This document shows, one piece after another, positions 15,224 through 23,891 of a stretch of DNA of 64,000 nucleotides. Source of the stretch: CAWKOH01 sp963851245 (GTDB taxonomy: Bacteria > Actinomycetota > Acidimicrobiia > Acidimicrobiales > Palsa-688); assembly GCA_963851245.1 (NCBI GenBank), contig CAWKOH010000004.1:558001-622000 (forward strand), read 5' to 3'. The notes under the pieces were generated by a model. That model worked only from the letters and a program-made list of their open reading frames with translations, searched no databases and was not told the origin of the DNA. How positions within the stretch are numbered: position 1 is the first letter of the stretch; each line of letters begins with the position of its first letter. Position numbers and translations under genes: made by a program.

Positions 15224-16273
15224 ATGAAGATCGCGACGACCCTGAGTTACTCGGGGGGATTTCAGGCCGCCGCCCGCCAGGTGGGAGAGATGGAGAAGGC
15301 GGGGCTGGACCTTGTGTGGGTGGCCGAGGCTTACGGTTACGACGGCCCCAGCATGATGGGCTACCTGGCGGCTCTTACCGAGAGCGTGGAGATCGGCTCC
15401 GGCATCCTTCCGATCTACACCCGGACACCGACGCTGCTAGCCATGACCGCAGCTGGTGTGGATGCCCTGTCGGAGGGTCGGTTTCATCTCGGGCTGGGCG
15501 CATCGGGTCCGCAGGTGATCGAGGGCTGGCACGGCGTCGCCTACGACGCCCCGCTCGGCCGGACGCGCGAGATCGTGGACATCTGCCGGCAGGTGTGGAA
15601 AAGGGAGGCCGCTCTGGTCCACGATGGTCGCTACTATCACCTGCCCCTTCCGGACGGCGAGGGGACCGGACTGGGCAAGGCGCTGAAGATCATCACCCAT
15701 CCGGTGCGGCCGCGGATACCCATCTGGATCGCGTCGCTCGGGGACAAGAACGTGGCCATGACGGCGGAGATTGCCGAGGGCTGGCTCCCGATGATGTTCA
15801 TCCCCGAGAAGGCCAAGGACGTGTGGGGGAGCGCGCTGGCCGAAGGAACCGCCCGGCGGGACCCCGAACTGGGCCCGCTGATGATCGCCGGCGGCGGGCT
15901 CCTCGCCATCGGCGAGGGCGAGGACGTTCTGAAGCTCCGGGATCTGGCCCGGCCCCAACTGGCCCTCTACATCGGGGGGATGGGAGCCAAGGGGCGCAAC
16001 TTCTACAACGATCTGGCTCGCCGGTACGGATACGAGGAGGAGGCGGCTGAGATCCAGGACCTGTACCTGGCGGGGAAGAGGGAGGAGGCGACCGAGCGCA
16101 TACCGGCTGAGGTCCTCGAACTGACTTCCCTCGTCGGGCCCCCGGGGTGGGTCGCCGAGCGGGCGGCGGCCATGGAGGAAGCAGGTGTGACCCATCTGCA
16201 GGTGATCCCGATTCCGACCAAGGATCAAACCGCGGCCGGCCTCATCGGAGAGCTGAAGGAGCTGATCAGCTGA
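15224..16273 (+). CDS. LLM-class F420-dependent oxidoreductase
   Basis: A 349-residue luciferase-like monooxygenase-family TIM barrel. Motifs: DLVWVAEAYGYDGPSMMGYL, EIGSGILPIYTRTPTLLAMT, EGRFHLGLGASGPQVIEGWH, PLGRTREIVDICRQVWKR, IPIWIASLGDKNVAMTAEIA. These match actinobacterial members, which usually use coenzyme F420 rather than FMN. The ending LVGPPGWVAERAAAMEEAGV is the common cofactor-pocket closing segment. ATG 15224 begins with the standard KIATTLSY strand. The substrate is not predictable. The gene converges with the small monooxygenase, overlapping it by 8 nt. Confidence 0.88.
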   Translation: MKIATTLSYSGGFQAAARQVGEMEKAGLDLVWVAEAYGYDGPSMMGYLAALTESVEIGSGILPIYTRTPTLLAMTAAGVDALSEGRFHLGLGASGPQVIEGWHGVAYDAPLGRTREIVDICRQVWKREAALVHDGRYYHLPLPDGEGTGLGKALKIITHPVRPRIPIWIASLGDKNVAMTAEIAEGWLPMMFIPEKAKDVWGSALAEGTARRDPELGPLMIAGGGLLAIGEGEDVLKLRDLARPQLALYIGGMGAKGRNFYNDLARRYGYEEEAAEIQDLYLAGKREEATERIPAEVLELTSLVGPPGWVAERAAAMEEAGVTHLQVIPIPTKDQTAAGLIGELKELIS

Positions 16274-16577
16274 GGTCGACCACCTCGTAGGACCACAGCT
16301 CGCTGTGCGTGGCGACCGGCGCCCCGTCCTTCGGCGCGTCGGCGCCCCGGTGGCCGTGGGCAAAGGCCGGCGACGAAACCCAGGCCTCGAACGACGCCTG
16401 GTCGCGCCACCTCGTGACGACGAGCCAGGTGTGGCGGCCGTCGGTCGGCTTGAGCAGCTCGAAGCCTTCGAACCCCTCAGCGTTGTCCACCGCCCCGGCG
16501 CGGGCGGCGAACCGCTTCGCCAGTTCGTCGCCGCTCTCCGCGCTGACCTCGATGGCGTTGATCCGAATGATCGACAT
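16266..16577 (-). CDS. Antibiotic biosynthesis monooxygenase (ABM)-domain protein, HmoA/MhuD-like
   Basis: A 103-residue ferredoxin-like-fold protein: IRINAIEVSAESGDELAKRF, VDNAEGFEGFELLKPTDGR, TWLVVTRWRDQASFEAWVSS, ending HSELWSYEVVDLS. These are the hallmarks of ABM-domain enzymes, including the heme-degrading MhuD/IsdG group (conserved Asn near residue 7 and the W in the TRW strand). The ATG at 16577 gives the family N-terminus. Heme degradation is possible but many ABM proteins have other roles. Confidence 0.8.
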   Translation of the reverse strand: MSIIRINAIEVSAESGDELAKRFAARAGAVDNAEGFEGFELLKPTDGRHTWLVVTRWRDQASFEAWVSSPAFAHGHRGADAPKDGAPVATHSELWSYEVVDLS

Positions 16578-16703
16578 GGCGTCATCTTGGCAGCCGCGGC
16601 GGGATTGTGCGCCAGGGGCGCCGGCCGGCCGCATGTTCGTACCCCGAAACTGGTCGCCATGTCCGCCCCGGCCAGGTCCCACGACCGCAGCCCTGCAGCT
16701 ACG

Positions 16704-17092
16704 GTGAGCGTCACGACTCGAGATCAGTCCTCCGCCATCGATGCCCTCCTGGAGCGGGCCCGAGCTCGGATCGCCGCGTGGAGCCGGAAGACCTGGCGCG
16801 GGTGACGGAGGGCGGGGGACTGATAGTCGATATCAGACCGGAGTTCCAGCGCCGGCGCGACGGCGAGATGCCCGAAGCAGTTGTCATCGACCGGAACGTC
16901 CTGGAGTGGCGGCTCGACCCCACCTGCCCCTTTCGCATCCCCGAGGTTCGCAACCGCGACCAGGTCGTGGTCCTTGTGTGCGACGAGGGGTATGCCTCCA
17001 GTCTGGCTGCCGCCTCGTTACAGGATCTCGGCTTGCCCAAGGCCACCGATCTGGCCGGCGGCTACCAGGCGTGGTTGCAGCGCCGCGGATAG
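16704..17092 (+). CDS. Rhodanese-like domain protein, one frameshift
   Basis: The sequence AIDALLERARARI from the GTG at 16704 continues in another frame as RVEPEDLARVTEGGGLIVDI. A single missing base near 16778 joins them into the N-terminus usual for this family. The rest is a short rhodanese domain: IRPEFQRRRDGEMPEAVVID, LEWRLDPTCPF, and the active-loop region VVLVCDEGYASSLAAASLQD with Cys in CDEGYAS, then GYQAWLQ. It likely transfers sulfur in the cytosol; the acceptor is unknown. It converges on no neighbour, and an AT-rich gap follows. Confidence 0.72.
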
Positions 17093-17316
17093 CCCACAGC
17101 CCGGCCGACCCGTCGTCCGGATTCGGGATGAGATACCATTGAACTACCTTATTGTGTTCAGTATCGCGCCATATGGGCGCGCTAGTGCACACAAACGTCT
17201 GCGAGGTTTGCTTCATCTGCAGCACCAATGGTCTGCGTGGGCGAGCTAGGCGGGGCCACTATCTGGCGCCGGCGCCGCTTGGACTGTCGCCGGCAGGCGG
17301 TAGCTATGCTCTCGGC

Positions 17317-17511
17317 ATGCGACCCATCGCTCTCGAAGCTCCCGGCGAATGGCTATTCGCCGTCCTGATGGCGATCTCACCGATAATCGGGGCCATCTGG
17401 GTCGAGCCCGAGGTGACCAAATGGATCGTCTTCGGGGTCGGGGTGGCCATGACGATCGGCGTGATTCTCGCCGGACTGCGACCTGTGAAGGGTCAGCCCG
17501 AACAAGCCTAG
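17317..17511 (+). CDS. Small two-helix membrane protein
   Basis: A 64-residue protein from the ATG at 17317 with two hydrophobic segments: residues about 13-30 (FAVLMAISPIIGAIWV) and 36-54 (WIVFGVGVAMTIGVILAGL), and a short polar tail. Unrecognised family. Its end overlaps the convergent acyltransferase by 4 nt. The 224-bp gap upstream (17093-17316) holds an AT-rich stretch near 17140 and a CGCGCC-ATATG-GGCGCG inverted repeat, possibly promoter or terminator sequence. Confidence 0.55.
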   Translation: MRPIALEAPGEWLFAVLMAISPIIGAIWVEPEVTKWIVFGVGVAMTIGVILAGLRPVKGQPEQA

Positions 17512-18980
17512 GAACTGCGTCTCAGCTGCTGGTCAAGGCTCCGTCGCGCCGGTGCGGACGCAGGTCGATGATCGACTGGGATCGCTCCGCGGGAGAGAAG
17601 TTCGGCCATACCACCGTGGATCCCGTCGGCCAAGATCTTGATGTCAGGGGCGCTGTCGTAGTCGCCGGTAATGCCGAACGTGACCTGGCCGTCGTAGGAG
17701 AAGATGGCCACTCCGATACGCAGCTGCAGGCCGAGCGGGACGTAGGGGAATGTCTCGAGCATGCGCCGGCCCACTGCGTAAAGCGGTGTCTGAGGGCCCG
17801 GAACGTTGGTGGTGACGGTGTTGACCGTGTTCTGGGCCACCTTGGTGCCCAGCCGGCCGGCCAGGGAGAGGAGCATGGGGGGAGCGAAGCCGGCCAGGTG
17901 CGTCAGGTTCTCGGCGGCCAGCGCCTGCCTGGACTCCTTCAGTCCTGACATCTGCGCCGAAATGCTGTTGAGCCGTTCGACCGGGTCGGCGATGCCAACC
18001 GGTAGGTCGGCGAAGATGGCCGACACCTTGTTGGCCAGGGTCCCATCCCCGGTCGCCCGCCCCCGATCGTCACGGGGCCGGACCGAGACCGGCACAAGAG
18101 TGCGTATGGGGCGATCGGTGCCCTCACCCCGGGATTCCAACAGGTCCCGGAAGCCCTTGGTGATGAGCGCCAGAACGACGTCGTTGAATGCTCCGCCCAG
18201 CGTGCGCCGCACGGCCTTTATGTCGGAAACAGGTAGCGAGGTGGCGGCCCACCGCCTGTGCGGCCCGATCGGGCCGTTCAGGGTGGCGGTGGTAGTAGCT
18301 CGCATGTTGCTGGCTGTGGCCCGCAGGCCGCCGGCGAAGTCGAGCAGCTGGGCCGTGGCCCGGCGCGGTACCCGGGTCTGAGCCCGGAGCACCCGAACCA
18401 TCTCGAAGGGGCTCGTCAAGAGGTCCGCCAGCGCCTCTGCCACCAGCTCCCAGCCGGCCGGCTCCGGGCCGGGCATCCACTCGCCCGGGTCCCCTCGGAT
18501 GGCATCGGGGCTGGCGTCCAGGATCAGCCCGAGCAGGTCGGTGCCAGAGACCCCGTCGACCATGCAGTGGTGGACTTTCGAGATCAGCGCCCAGCGGTCG
18601 TACTCGAGGCCCTCGACCATCCAGATCTCCCACAGAGGTTTGGCTCGGTCGAGCTTCTGGGCCATCAGCCGGCCCACCAGGTTGCGCAGCTCGTCCTCAC
18701 TGCCGGGGCGGGGGAGTGCGGTGTGGCGCACATGGTACTCCAGATTGAAGAAGGGGTCGTCAACCCAGACCGGGCGGCCCAGGTCGAAGGGAACCTGCCG
18801 CACCACCTGCCGGTAACGCCGTACCAGGGGTAGCTTGCCGGCCACCATGTCACGCAGATTCTCGTACGGCGGAGGCGGGCCTTCCATGATCGAAACCGAG
18901 CCGATGTGCATGTGAGTGACCGCGTCCTCGATGTGCAGGAAGCCGGCGTCCTGTGGGCTCAACCGGTCATAACCCATCAA
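17508..18980 (-). CDS. Wax ester synthase / diacylglycerol acyltransferase (WS/DGAT)
   Basis: A 490-residue acyltransferase of the bifunctional WS/DGAT family, which makes wax esters or triacylglycerol from acyl-CoA. The active-site motif HHxxxDG is HHCMVDG at 137-143. Other family blocks are DRLSPQDAGFLHIED at the N-terminus, PLWEIWMVEGL, LGGAFNDVVLALITKG, LVPVSVRPRD, TTNVPGPQTPLYAVGRRM and the C-terminal QVTFGITGDYDSAPDI. Length matches the usual 450-490. A patatin-like lipase is divergently encoded next to it, consistent with a lipid-storage pair. Confidence 0.93.
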   Translation of the reverse strand: MMGYDRLSPQDAGFLHIEDAVTHMHIGSVSIMEGPPPPYENLRDMVAGKLPLVRRYRQVVRQVPFDLGRPVWVDDPFFNLEYHVRHTALPRPGSEDELRNLVGRLMAQKLDRAKPLWEIWMVEGLEYDRWALISKVHHCMVDGVSGTDLLGLILDASPDAIRGDPGEWMPGPEPAGWELVAEALADLLTSPFEMVRVLRAQTRVPRRATAQLLDFAGGLRATASNMRATTTATLNGPIGPHRRWAATSLPVSDIKAVRRTLGGAFNDVVLALITKGFRDLLESRGEGTDRPIRTLVPVSVRPRDDRGRATGDGTLANKVSAIFADLPVGIADPVERLNSISAQMSGLKESRQALAAENLTHLAGFAPPMLLSLAGRLGTKVAQNTVNTVTTNVPGPQTPLYAVGRRMLETFPYVPLGLQLRIGVAIFSYDGQVTFGITGDYDSAPDIKILADGIHGGMAELLSRGAIPVDHRPASAPARRSLDQQLRRSS

Positions 18981-19039
18981 AAGCCTCCCTCCGGGTCGGG
19001 ATCGGGGCGGCTGTCGCCGATTGGTTCAATCTCTATCAT

Positions 19040-19053
19040 CAGGGCGAGCCCTG
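19040..19053. promoter_or_regulatory. Short palindrome in acyltransferase-patatin divergent gap
   Basis: CAGGGC-GA-GCCCTG, perfect 6-bp arms, 20 bp before the patatin start, with a smaller GATTG/CAATC repeat just upstream. Possible operator shared by the two lipid genes; weak evidence. Confidence 0.3.
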
Positions 19054-19072
19054 AGCTTCGCTAAGGTTTGAC

Positions 19073-20098
19073 GTGGTGCGAATAGGCATGGTCCTAGGCG
19101 CCGGCGGGTCCGTCGGGGTGGCCTACCACGGTGCTGTAGTGGCCGCGGTCGAGGAGGCGACGGGTTGGGACCCCCGGTCGGCGGCCGTGATCGTCGGAAC
19201 GTCAGCCGGGTCGATTACCGCGGCCATGTTGCGGGCCGGAGTCCCGGCCGCGGACCTGGCTCGTATAAGTGAGGGGAAACCACTGTCGGAGGAGGGCGCC
19301 TACTTCGCCAGGATCGGCAGGCCCCGGCGGCCCCGGCCCCAGCCCAGCGATTTCCTCCGAGTCCGGCCCATGGCCGACCCGGCCGCCGTGCTCCACGCCT
19401 TGACCCACCCGCTGTGCCACTCTGCCGGCGCCCTGGTGGCCGCGGTGATGCCGGCCGGTGGCATCCCCACCCACCGCATATCGACCGGCGTCAACACCGT
19501 CTTCGCCGGGGCCTGGCCCGCCGATCCCCTGTGGGTGTGTGCCGTCAACCTGCGGGAGGGGAAGAGGGTGGTCTTCGGCCGGCCGGGTGCTCCACCCGTT
19601 CCGGTCGGTACGGCGGTAGCCGCATCGGCCGCCATCCCGGGATACTTCCAGCCCGTGACCGTCGAGGGCCACCGGTATGTCGACGGCGGGGTCCACTCGA
19701 TGGTGAATGTCGATGTGGTGGCCGGAGTGGACCTGGATCTGGTGCTGGTGAGCGCGCCTATGTCCGATGCGTCGAGCCGTCCCTCTTTCGCCGCGGACAG
19801 CCTGTGGCGCCTGGCCCTGCGCGCCCGTCTGCACGCCGAGTTGGCTGCTTTGCGGCGTACCAAAACCGAGGTGGCGGTCATCGAACCCAGCCGGCGGGTG
19901 ATCATGGCTATGGGCCTCAACCCTATGGATGCGCGCCGCCGCGGCCCGGTCTCCAGGGCGACCACCCGGAGCATCCACGAGTGGCTGAATACGACTACCG
20001 AGGGCGTTCATGTCGGGTCCGTGCTCAGCCGGGCCGCCTCTTCACCGACCGGTCCCCCCGCTTCCAGACCGGACCTGAGGCGCCGCCCTTCCGCCTGA
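19073..20098 (+). CDS. Patatin-like phospholipase/lipase
   Basis: A 341-residue protein starting at GTG 19073. The patatin signature is complete: oxyanion glycine region MVLGAGGSVGVAYHG near residue 6, nucleophile GTSAG (VIVGTSAGSITAAM) near residue 42, and the catalytic Asp in YVDGG near residue 204. It has no signal peptide. Such enzymes hydrolyse acyl esters of phospholipids or glycerides. The divergent WS/DGAT gene suggests a part in neutral-lipid turnover, which is inference. The last 25 residues are low-complexity (Pro/Arg/Ser). Confidence 0.88.
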   Translation: MVRIGMVLGAGGSVGVAYHGAVVAAVEEATGWDPRSAAVIVGTSAGSITAAMLRAGVPAADLARISEGKPLSEEGAYFARIGRPRRPRPQPSDFLRVRPMADPAAVLHALTHPLCHSAGALVAAVMPAGGIPTHRISTGVNTVFAGAWPADPLWVCAVNLREGKRVVFGRPGAPPVPVGTAVAASAAIPGYFQPVTVEGHRYVDGGVHSMVNVDVVAGVDLDLVLVSAPMSDASSRPSFAADSLWRLALRARLHAELAALRRTKTEVAVIEPSRRVIMAMGLNPMDARRRGPVSRATTRSIHEWLNTTTEGVHVGSVLSRAASSPTGPPASRPDLRRRPSA

Positions 20099-20201
20099 TC
20101 CGGCCGGTTGGCAAGCACTGCTTCCGGGTAACCCTTGGAGGTTGTTACTATCGACGTAGGAGAAATCCCTCCGTGTGGATCGAAGCAAAGGGTGGCGCCG
20201 T

Positions 20202-21605
20202 ATGGCAACAACCTCGGACCTGGATCTGGGTCGTTACAAACTGGGCTGGAGCGACGTCGAGGACTTCTACGTCTTCAAGCCGAAGAAGGGCCTGTCCGAG
20301 GACATCGTCCGCGAGATGTCGTGGATGAAGGGCGAGCCGGACTGGATGACCAAGAACCGGCTGAAGGCCTTGCGCTATTTCGAGCGCCGGCCCATGCCGT
20401 CCTGGGGCGGCGACATGTCCGGGATCGATTTCTCGAACATCTTCTACTACATCAAGCCGATCGATCAGCAGGTCAGCGCCTGGGATGAGCTGCCCGAATC
20501 GGTGAAGGCCACCTACGACAAGCTCGGTATTCCTGAGGCCGAGCGCAAGTATCTGGCTGGCGTTACAGCCCAGTACGAGTCGGAGGTCGTCTACCACAAA
20601 AACCGCGAGGACCTGGAGGCCCAGGGCGTCCTGTTCTGCGACATGGACACCGCCCTGCGAGAGTATCCGGACCTGGTAAAGCAGTACTTCGGCACGATCA
20701 TCCCGCCCAACGACAACAAGTTCGCCGCCTTGAACACCTCGGTGTGGTCGGGTGGAAGCTTCATATACGTGCCGCCCGGGGTGAAGGTAGAGATGCCCCT
20801 GCAGGCCTACTTCCGGATCAATGCTGAGAACATGGGCCAGTTCGAGCGCACTCTGATCATCGCCGACGAGGGTGCTCAGGTGCACTACATCGAAGGCTGC
20901 TCTGCTCCCGTCTACAGCACCGATTCGCTCCATTCGGCCGTGGTCGAGATCATCTGCAAGCCGTCCAGCCGGGTCACCTACACGACCATTCAGAACTGGT
21001 CGAACAACGTCTACAACCTCGTCACCAAGCGAGCTCGATGCGACGCCGAGGCCCATATGGAATGGATCGACGGCAACATCGGGTCGCGCCTGACCATGAA
21101 GTACCCGGCCGTCTACCTGATGGGCCCGAAGGCCTCGGGCGAAGTGCTCTCCGTCGCCTACGCCGGCGCCGGACAGCATCAGGACGCCGGAGCCAAGATG
21201 GTCCACGCCGCCCCCGAGACATCCTCGACGATCATCTCGAAGTCGATATCCAAGGACGCCGGTCGGACGTCCTACCGCGGCTTGGTGCGCTTCGACGAGG
21301 GGGCCCGCAAGTCGAAGAGTTTCGTTCGCTGCGACGCCCTCCTGCTCGATGACGTCTCCCGCAGCGATACCTATCCCTACATCGAGTTCGGCGAGCAGGA
21401 CGCCCAGGTCGGCCACGAGGCCACGGTGTCCAAGGTGGGCGAGGACCAGCTGTTCTACCTGATGAGCCGCGGTCTGTCCGAGCAGCAGGCGATGAGCATG
21501 ATCGTCAACGGGTTCATCGAGCCCGTTACCCGCACCCTGCCCATGGAGTACGCCGTCGAATGGAGCCGTCTCATAGAGCTGCAGATGGAGGGCTCTGTCG
21601 GCTAA
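20202..21605 (+). CDS. sufB: Fe-S cluster assembly scaffold SufB
   Basis: A 467-residue SUF scaffold subunit that assembles Fe-S clusters with SufC and SufD. Conserved blocks: FYVFKPKKGLSEDIVREMSW, GVTAQYESEVVYH, KQYFGTIIPPNDNKFAALN, GGSFIYVPPGVKVEMPLQAY, HYIEGCSAPVYS (a conserved Cys), TYTTIQNWSNNVYNLVTKRA, SRSDTYPYIEF and the C-terminal LSEQQAMSMIVNGFIEPVTR. The ATG at 20202 gives the usual N-terminus. It heads a cluster with a membrane protein, sufD, a Rieske protein and sufC. Its stop region is repeated downstream as a 16-bp array. No sufR-type regulator is adjacent. Confidence 0.96.
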   Translation: MATTSDLDLGRYKLGWSDVEDFYVFKPKKGLSEDIVREMSWMKGEPDWMTKNRLKALRYFERRPMPSWGGDMSGIDFSNIFYYIKPIDQQVSAWDELPESVKATYDKLGIPEAERKYLAGVTAQYESEVVYHKNREDLEAQGVLFCDMDTALREYPDLVKQYFGTIIPPNDNKFAALNTSVWSGGSFIYVPPGVKVEMPLQAYFRINAENMGQFERTLIIADEGAQVHYIEGCSAPVYSTDSLHSAVVEIICKPSSRVTYTTIQNWSNNVYNLVTKRARCDAEAHMEWIDGNIGSRLTMKYPAVYLMGPKASGEVLSVAYAGAGQHQDAGAKMVHAAPETSSTIISKSISKDAGRTSYRGLVRFDEGARKSKSFVRCDALLLDDVSRSDTYPYIEFGEQDAQVGHEATVSKVGEDQLFYLMSRGLSEQQAMSMIVNGFIEPVTRTLPMEYAVEWSRLIELQMEGSVG

Positions 21606-21669
21606 CGGCGCTGTCGGCTAACGGCGCTGGCGGCTGATGACTCTGTCGGCTGATGACTCTGTCGACTGG
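21590..21669. repeat. 16-bp tandem array repeating the sufB stop-codon end
   Basis: Five units in exact 16-bp register start inside sufB: 21590, 21606, 21622, 21638, 21654. A typical unit is CGGCGCTGTCGGCTAA; the stop triplet is TAA in the first two and TGA in the next two. Stops begin at 21603, 21619, 21635 and 21651, with extra TGA at 21638 and 21654, covering all frames. The fifth unit has lost its terminal stop. Confidence 0.8.
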
Positions 21670-21734
21670 CGTTGCTTGGGCCCGCCGGCTCGGGGCGAGC
21701 CGCCTGCCCCACCGCCGCTGGGTAGGATCGATAT

Positions 21735-22217
21735 GTGACAGGAGCGATCGCACTGGCCATCGTGCTAGTCGTGGCCGTTGGCGGCATCAGCATGGCTATG
21801 CAGAGCCAGCGCACCGGGCAGTCGCCGGCGGGACCCCGCACCAGCCGGATCCCCAGGCCGACCCGATCCCCCGAAGGGCGCCGGAGCCGCAAACCATCCC
21901 CCTCGGACCTCCCTCCGCCCACCGCCCCCGCCGTGGAGAAAGAACCGGAGCTACGCGGCCCGGAGTTGCTGAGATCGGGCGTACCGGCCGAGGCCAAGGT
22001 GATGTCGGTGGTGGACGAGCGCACGACCGGGCCGGTCACGCGCAGCCGGCTGACGCTGGTGATCAAGCCCGAGGACGAATCCGCCTTCGAGGTGGTCGTG
22101 CGGGTCACCTTCGCCACCCCCGAATCCCGATCCAAGGTCAAGGTGGGCGGAACCGTGGCCGTGCGTTACGACAAGGACGACCACAGCAAAGTGGTGGTCG
22201 ATCTGCCTCAGACCTGA
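21735..22217 (+). CDS. Single-pass membrane protein inside the suf cluster
   Basis: A 160-residue protein from GTG 21735. Residues about 3-20 (GAIALAIVLVVAVGGISMAM) form one membrane anchor, followed by a Pro/Ser/Arg-rich linker of about 50 residues. A compact C-terminal domain (AKVMSVVDERTTGPVTRSRL, FEVVVRVTFATPESRSKVKV, VAVRYDKDDHSKVVVDLPQT) resembles the small beta domain of DUF3592-like proteins. Unrecognised function. It lies between sufB and sufD on the same strand, but no known Suf protein has this form, so its place in the cluster may be incidental. Confidence 0.65.
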   Translation: MTGAIALAIVLVVAVGGISMAMQSQRTGQSPAGPRTSRIPRPTRSPEGRRSRKPSPSDLPPPTAPAVEKEPELRGPELLRSGVPAEAKVMSVVDERTTGPVTRSRLTLVIKPEDESAFEVVVRVTFATPESRSKVKVGGTVAVRYDKDDHSKVVVDLPQT

Positions 22218-22344
22218 ACTCTTCTGGGCGCAGCCCGTAGACTGATCATTCGGCCTGGAGCCGATCGAACCCCCATCCGGAGGGAAAAACCCCCTGCCGA
22301 GCTTCTCCGTTGAATCTGCTGTCGCGCTACCCGGACCGAGGTGG

Positions 22345-23580
22345 TTGCGCGCCGCACGGAAGGCAGCGGCGGAACGCTTTCAGGGCGGCGCGCTCCCCAC
22401 CAGCGAGCTGGAGGAGTGGCGGTACAGCCAGATCGATGCCTTGGACCTGGACCGCTATCAGCCGGCACTGGCGACCGCGACCCCGCCGGCGGCTGAGCCG
22501 GGTTTGGTGCACGCCCTGGTCTCCGAGCTCGGATCAGGCGTGACCCTGATCGAGACTCACGACGGGCAGGTCGCGGGGTCCCACGGGTCGGATCGAGATG
22601 TCACAGTAGAGCGGCTGTCGGCTCCCGATGCCAAGGAGGTCGAGCTCGGCGCCCTGGCGGGCGAACCGGATGCCTTCGCCGTGCTGAACCGGGCGTTCGC
22701 GCCCGCTCCGGTCCGGATCACGGTCTCGGCCGGATCGGCGCCGAAACCGATTGTGGTGGTGCACTGGGCCGACACGGATGGCTCCGCCGTCTTCCCTCGG
22801 CTCCTGCTCGAGGTCGGCGAGCAGGCCGAGGTGTCCGTTCTGGAGGTCGTGGCCGGCCCGGGTGCCGCTCTCGTCGTCCCCGTGACAGAGCTGCTGGTCG
22901 GTGACGCCGCTCACTTGTCCTACCTTCAAGTCCAAGATCTCGGGCCGCAGGCCTGGCAGATTGGGCTTCAGGCCAGCCGCGTCGGGCGTGACGCCTCGGT
23001 GTTGTCGGCCGCGGTCGCTCTGGGCGGCGAGTACGCCAGGCTGCGTACCGATTCCGCACTGGTGGCTCCCGGCGCTTCAGGGCGCCTCCTGGCGCTGTAC
23101 TTCGGTTCAGGCGCCCAGATGCACGACTTTCGCACTGTGCAGCATCACCGGGCTCCCAAGACCCGATCCGAGCTTCTCTACAAGGGTGTCGTGGCCAACC
23201 GGTCCCGATCCGTCTACAGCGGTCTCATCCGGGTAGACAAGGGGGCTCGGGGAACGAACGCCTTCCAGACCAACAGGAACCTGGTCTTGCACGAGGGGGC
23301 CCACGCCGACTCGGTGCCCAACCTCGAGATCGAAGACAACGACGTTCGCTGCAGCCACGCTTCGGCCGTGGGCCCTATCGACGAGGACCAGCGGTTCTAC
23401 CTGGAGAGCAGGGGAGTTCCTCCCTCGGTGACGGATCGATTGATCGCCCAGGGATTCCTCGACGAGGTCCTCACCCAGGTCCCGCTGCCGGCGGTCACCG
23501 TCCCCCTGCGGGCGGCGCTGGCGGCGAAGCTGGCGGGTGCGGAGGTAATCGAGTCGACGCGGCAGGGGACCGGGGCATGA
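22345..23580 (+). CDS. sufD: Fe-S cluster assembly protein SufD
   Basis: About 411 residues, the SufD partner of SufB. Family blocks: LPTSELEEWRYSQIDALDLD, QAEVSVLEVVAGPG, RTDSALVAPGASGRLLALYF, HDFRTVQHHRAPKTRSELLY, VYSGLIRVDKGARGTNAFQT, and the closing SHASAVGPIDEDQRFYLESR with VTDRLIAQGFLDEVL. The TTG at 22345 is the first plausible start, but homologous residues (SVESAVALPGPRW) continue in frame upstream to about 22293, after a GGAGGG at 22276. The real start may be there, perhaps CTG or an ATG lost to an indel near the C run. It overlaps the Rieske gene by 4 nt. Confidence 0.93.
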   Translation: MRAARKAAAERFQGGALPTSELEEWRYSQIDALDLDRYQPALATATPPAAEPGLVHALVSELGSGVTLIETHDGQVAGSHGSDRDVTVERLSAPDAKEVELGALAGEPDAFAVLNRAFAPAPVRITVSAGSAPKPIVVVHWADTDGSAVFPRLLLEVGEQAEVSVLEVVAGPGAALVVPVTELLVGDAAHLSYLQVQDLGPQAWQIGLQASRVGRDASVLSAAVALGGEYARLRTDSALVAPGASGRLLALYFGSGAQMHDFRTVQHHRAPKTRSELLYKGVVANRSRSVYSGLIRVDKGARGTNAFQTNRNLVLHEGAHADSVPNLEIEDNDVRCSHASAVGPIDEDQRFYLESRGVPPSVTDRLIAQGFLDEVLTQVPLPAVTVPLRAALAAKLAGAEVIESTRQGTGA

Positions 23581-23891
23581 ACGAGCTGGCCCGGATTGCG
23601 GCCGCCAAGGTGGAGCCCGGGACTGCGATTCGGCTCGAGGGCGGGCCAGTGGGGGTGTGCCTGGTCCGAATAGGCGACCGGTTCTACGCCATCGCGGACC
23701 GCTGCAGCCACGCCCAGGTGCTGCTGTCGGAAGGGGAGGTCGACGAAGAGGAATGCTCGATCGAGTGCTGGAAGCATGGGAGCACCTTCTCGCTCCTGGA
23801 CGGGCAGCCTCAATCCTTGCCCGCCACCCAGCCCGTGCTGATCTACCAGGTGCACATTGACGGAGACGACGTGGTGGTGGCCGAACCGTGA
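23577..23891 (+). CDS. Rieske [2Fe-2S] ferredoxin-like protein
   Basis: A 104-residue stand-alone Rieske domain. The cluster ligands are visible: Cys43 and His45 (DRCSHAQ), Cys64 and His67 (ECWKHGS). The fold strands GPVGVCLVRIGDRFYAIADR and STFSLLDGQP are present. It overlaps sufD by 4 nt and sufC by 4 nt, so it is coupled to SUF expression. Similar proteins are labelled non-heme iron oxygenase ferredoxin subunits, but within suf operons an electron-donor role during assembly is more likely; that is inference. Confidence 0.9.
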   Translation: MNELARIAAAKVEPGTAIRLEGGPVGVCLVRIGDRFYAIADRCSHAQVLLSEGEVDEEECSIECWKHGSTFSLLDGQPQSLPATQPVLIYQVHIDGDDVVVAEP

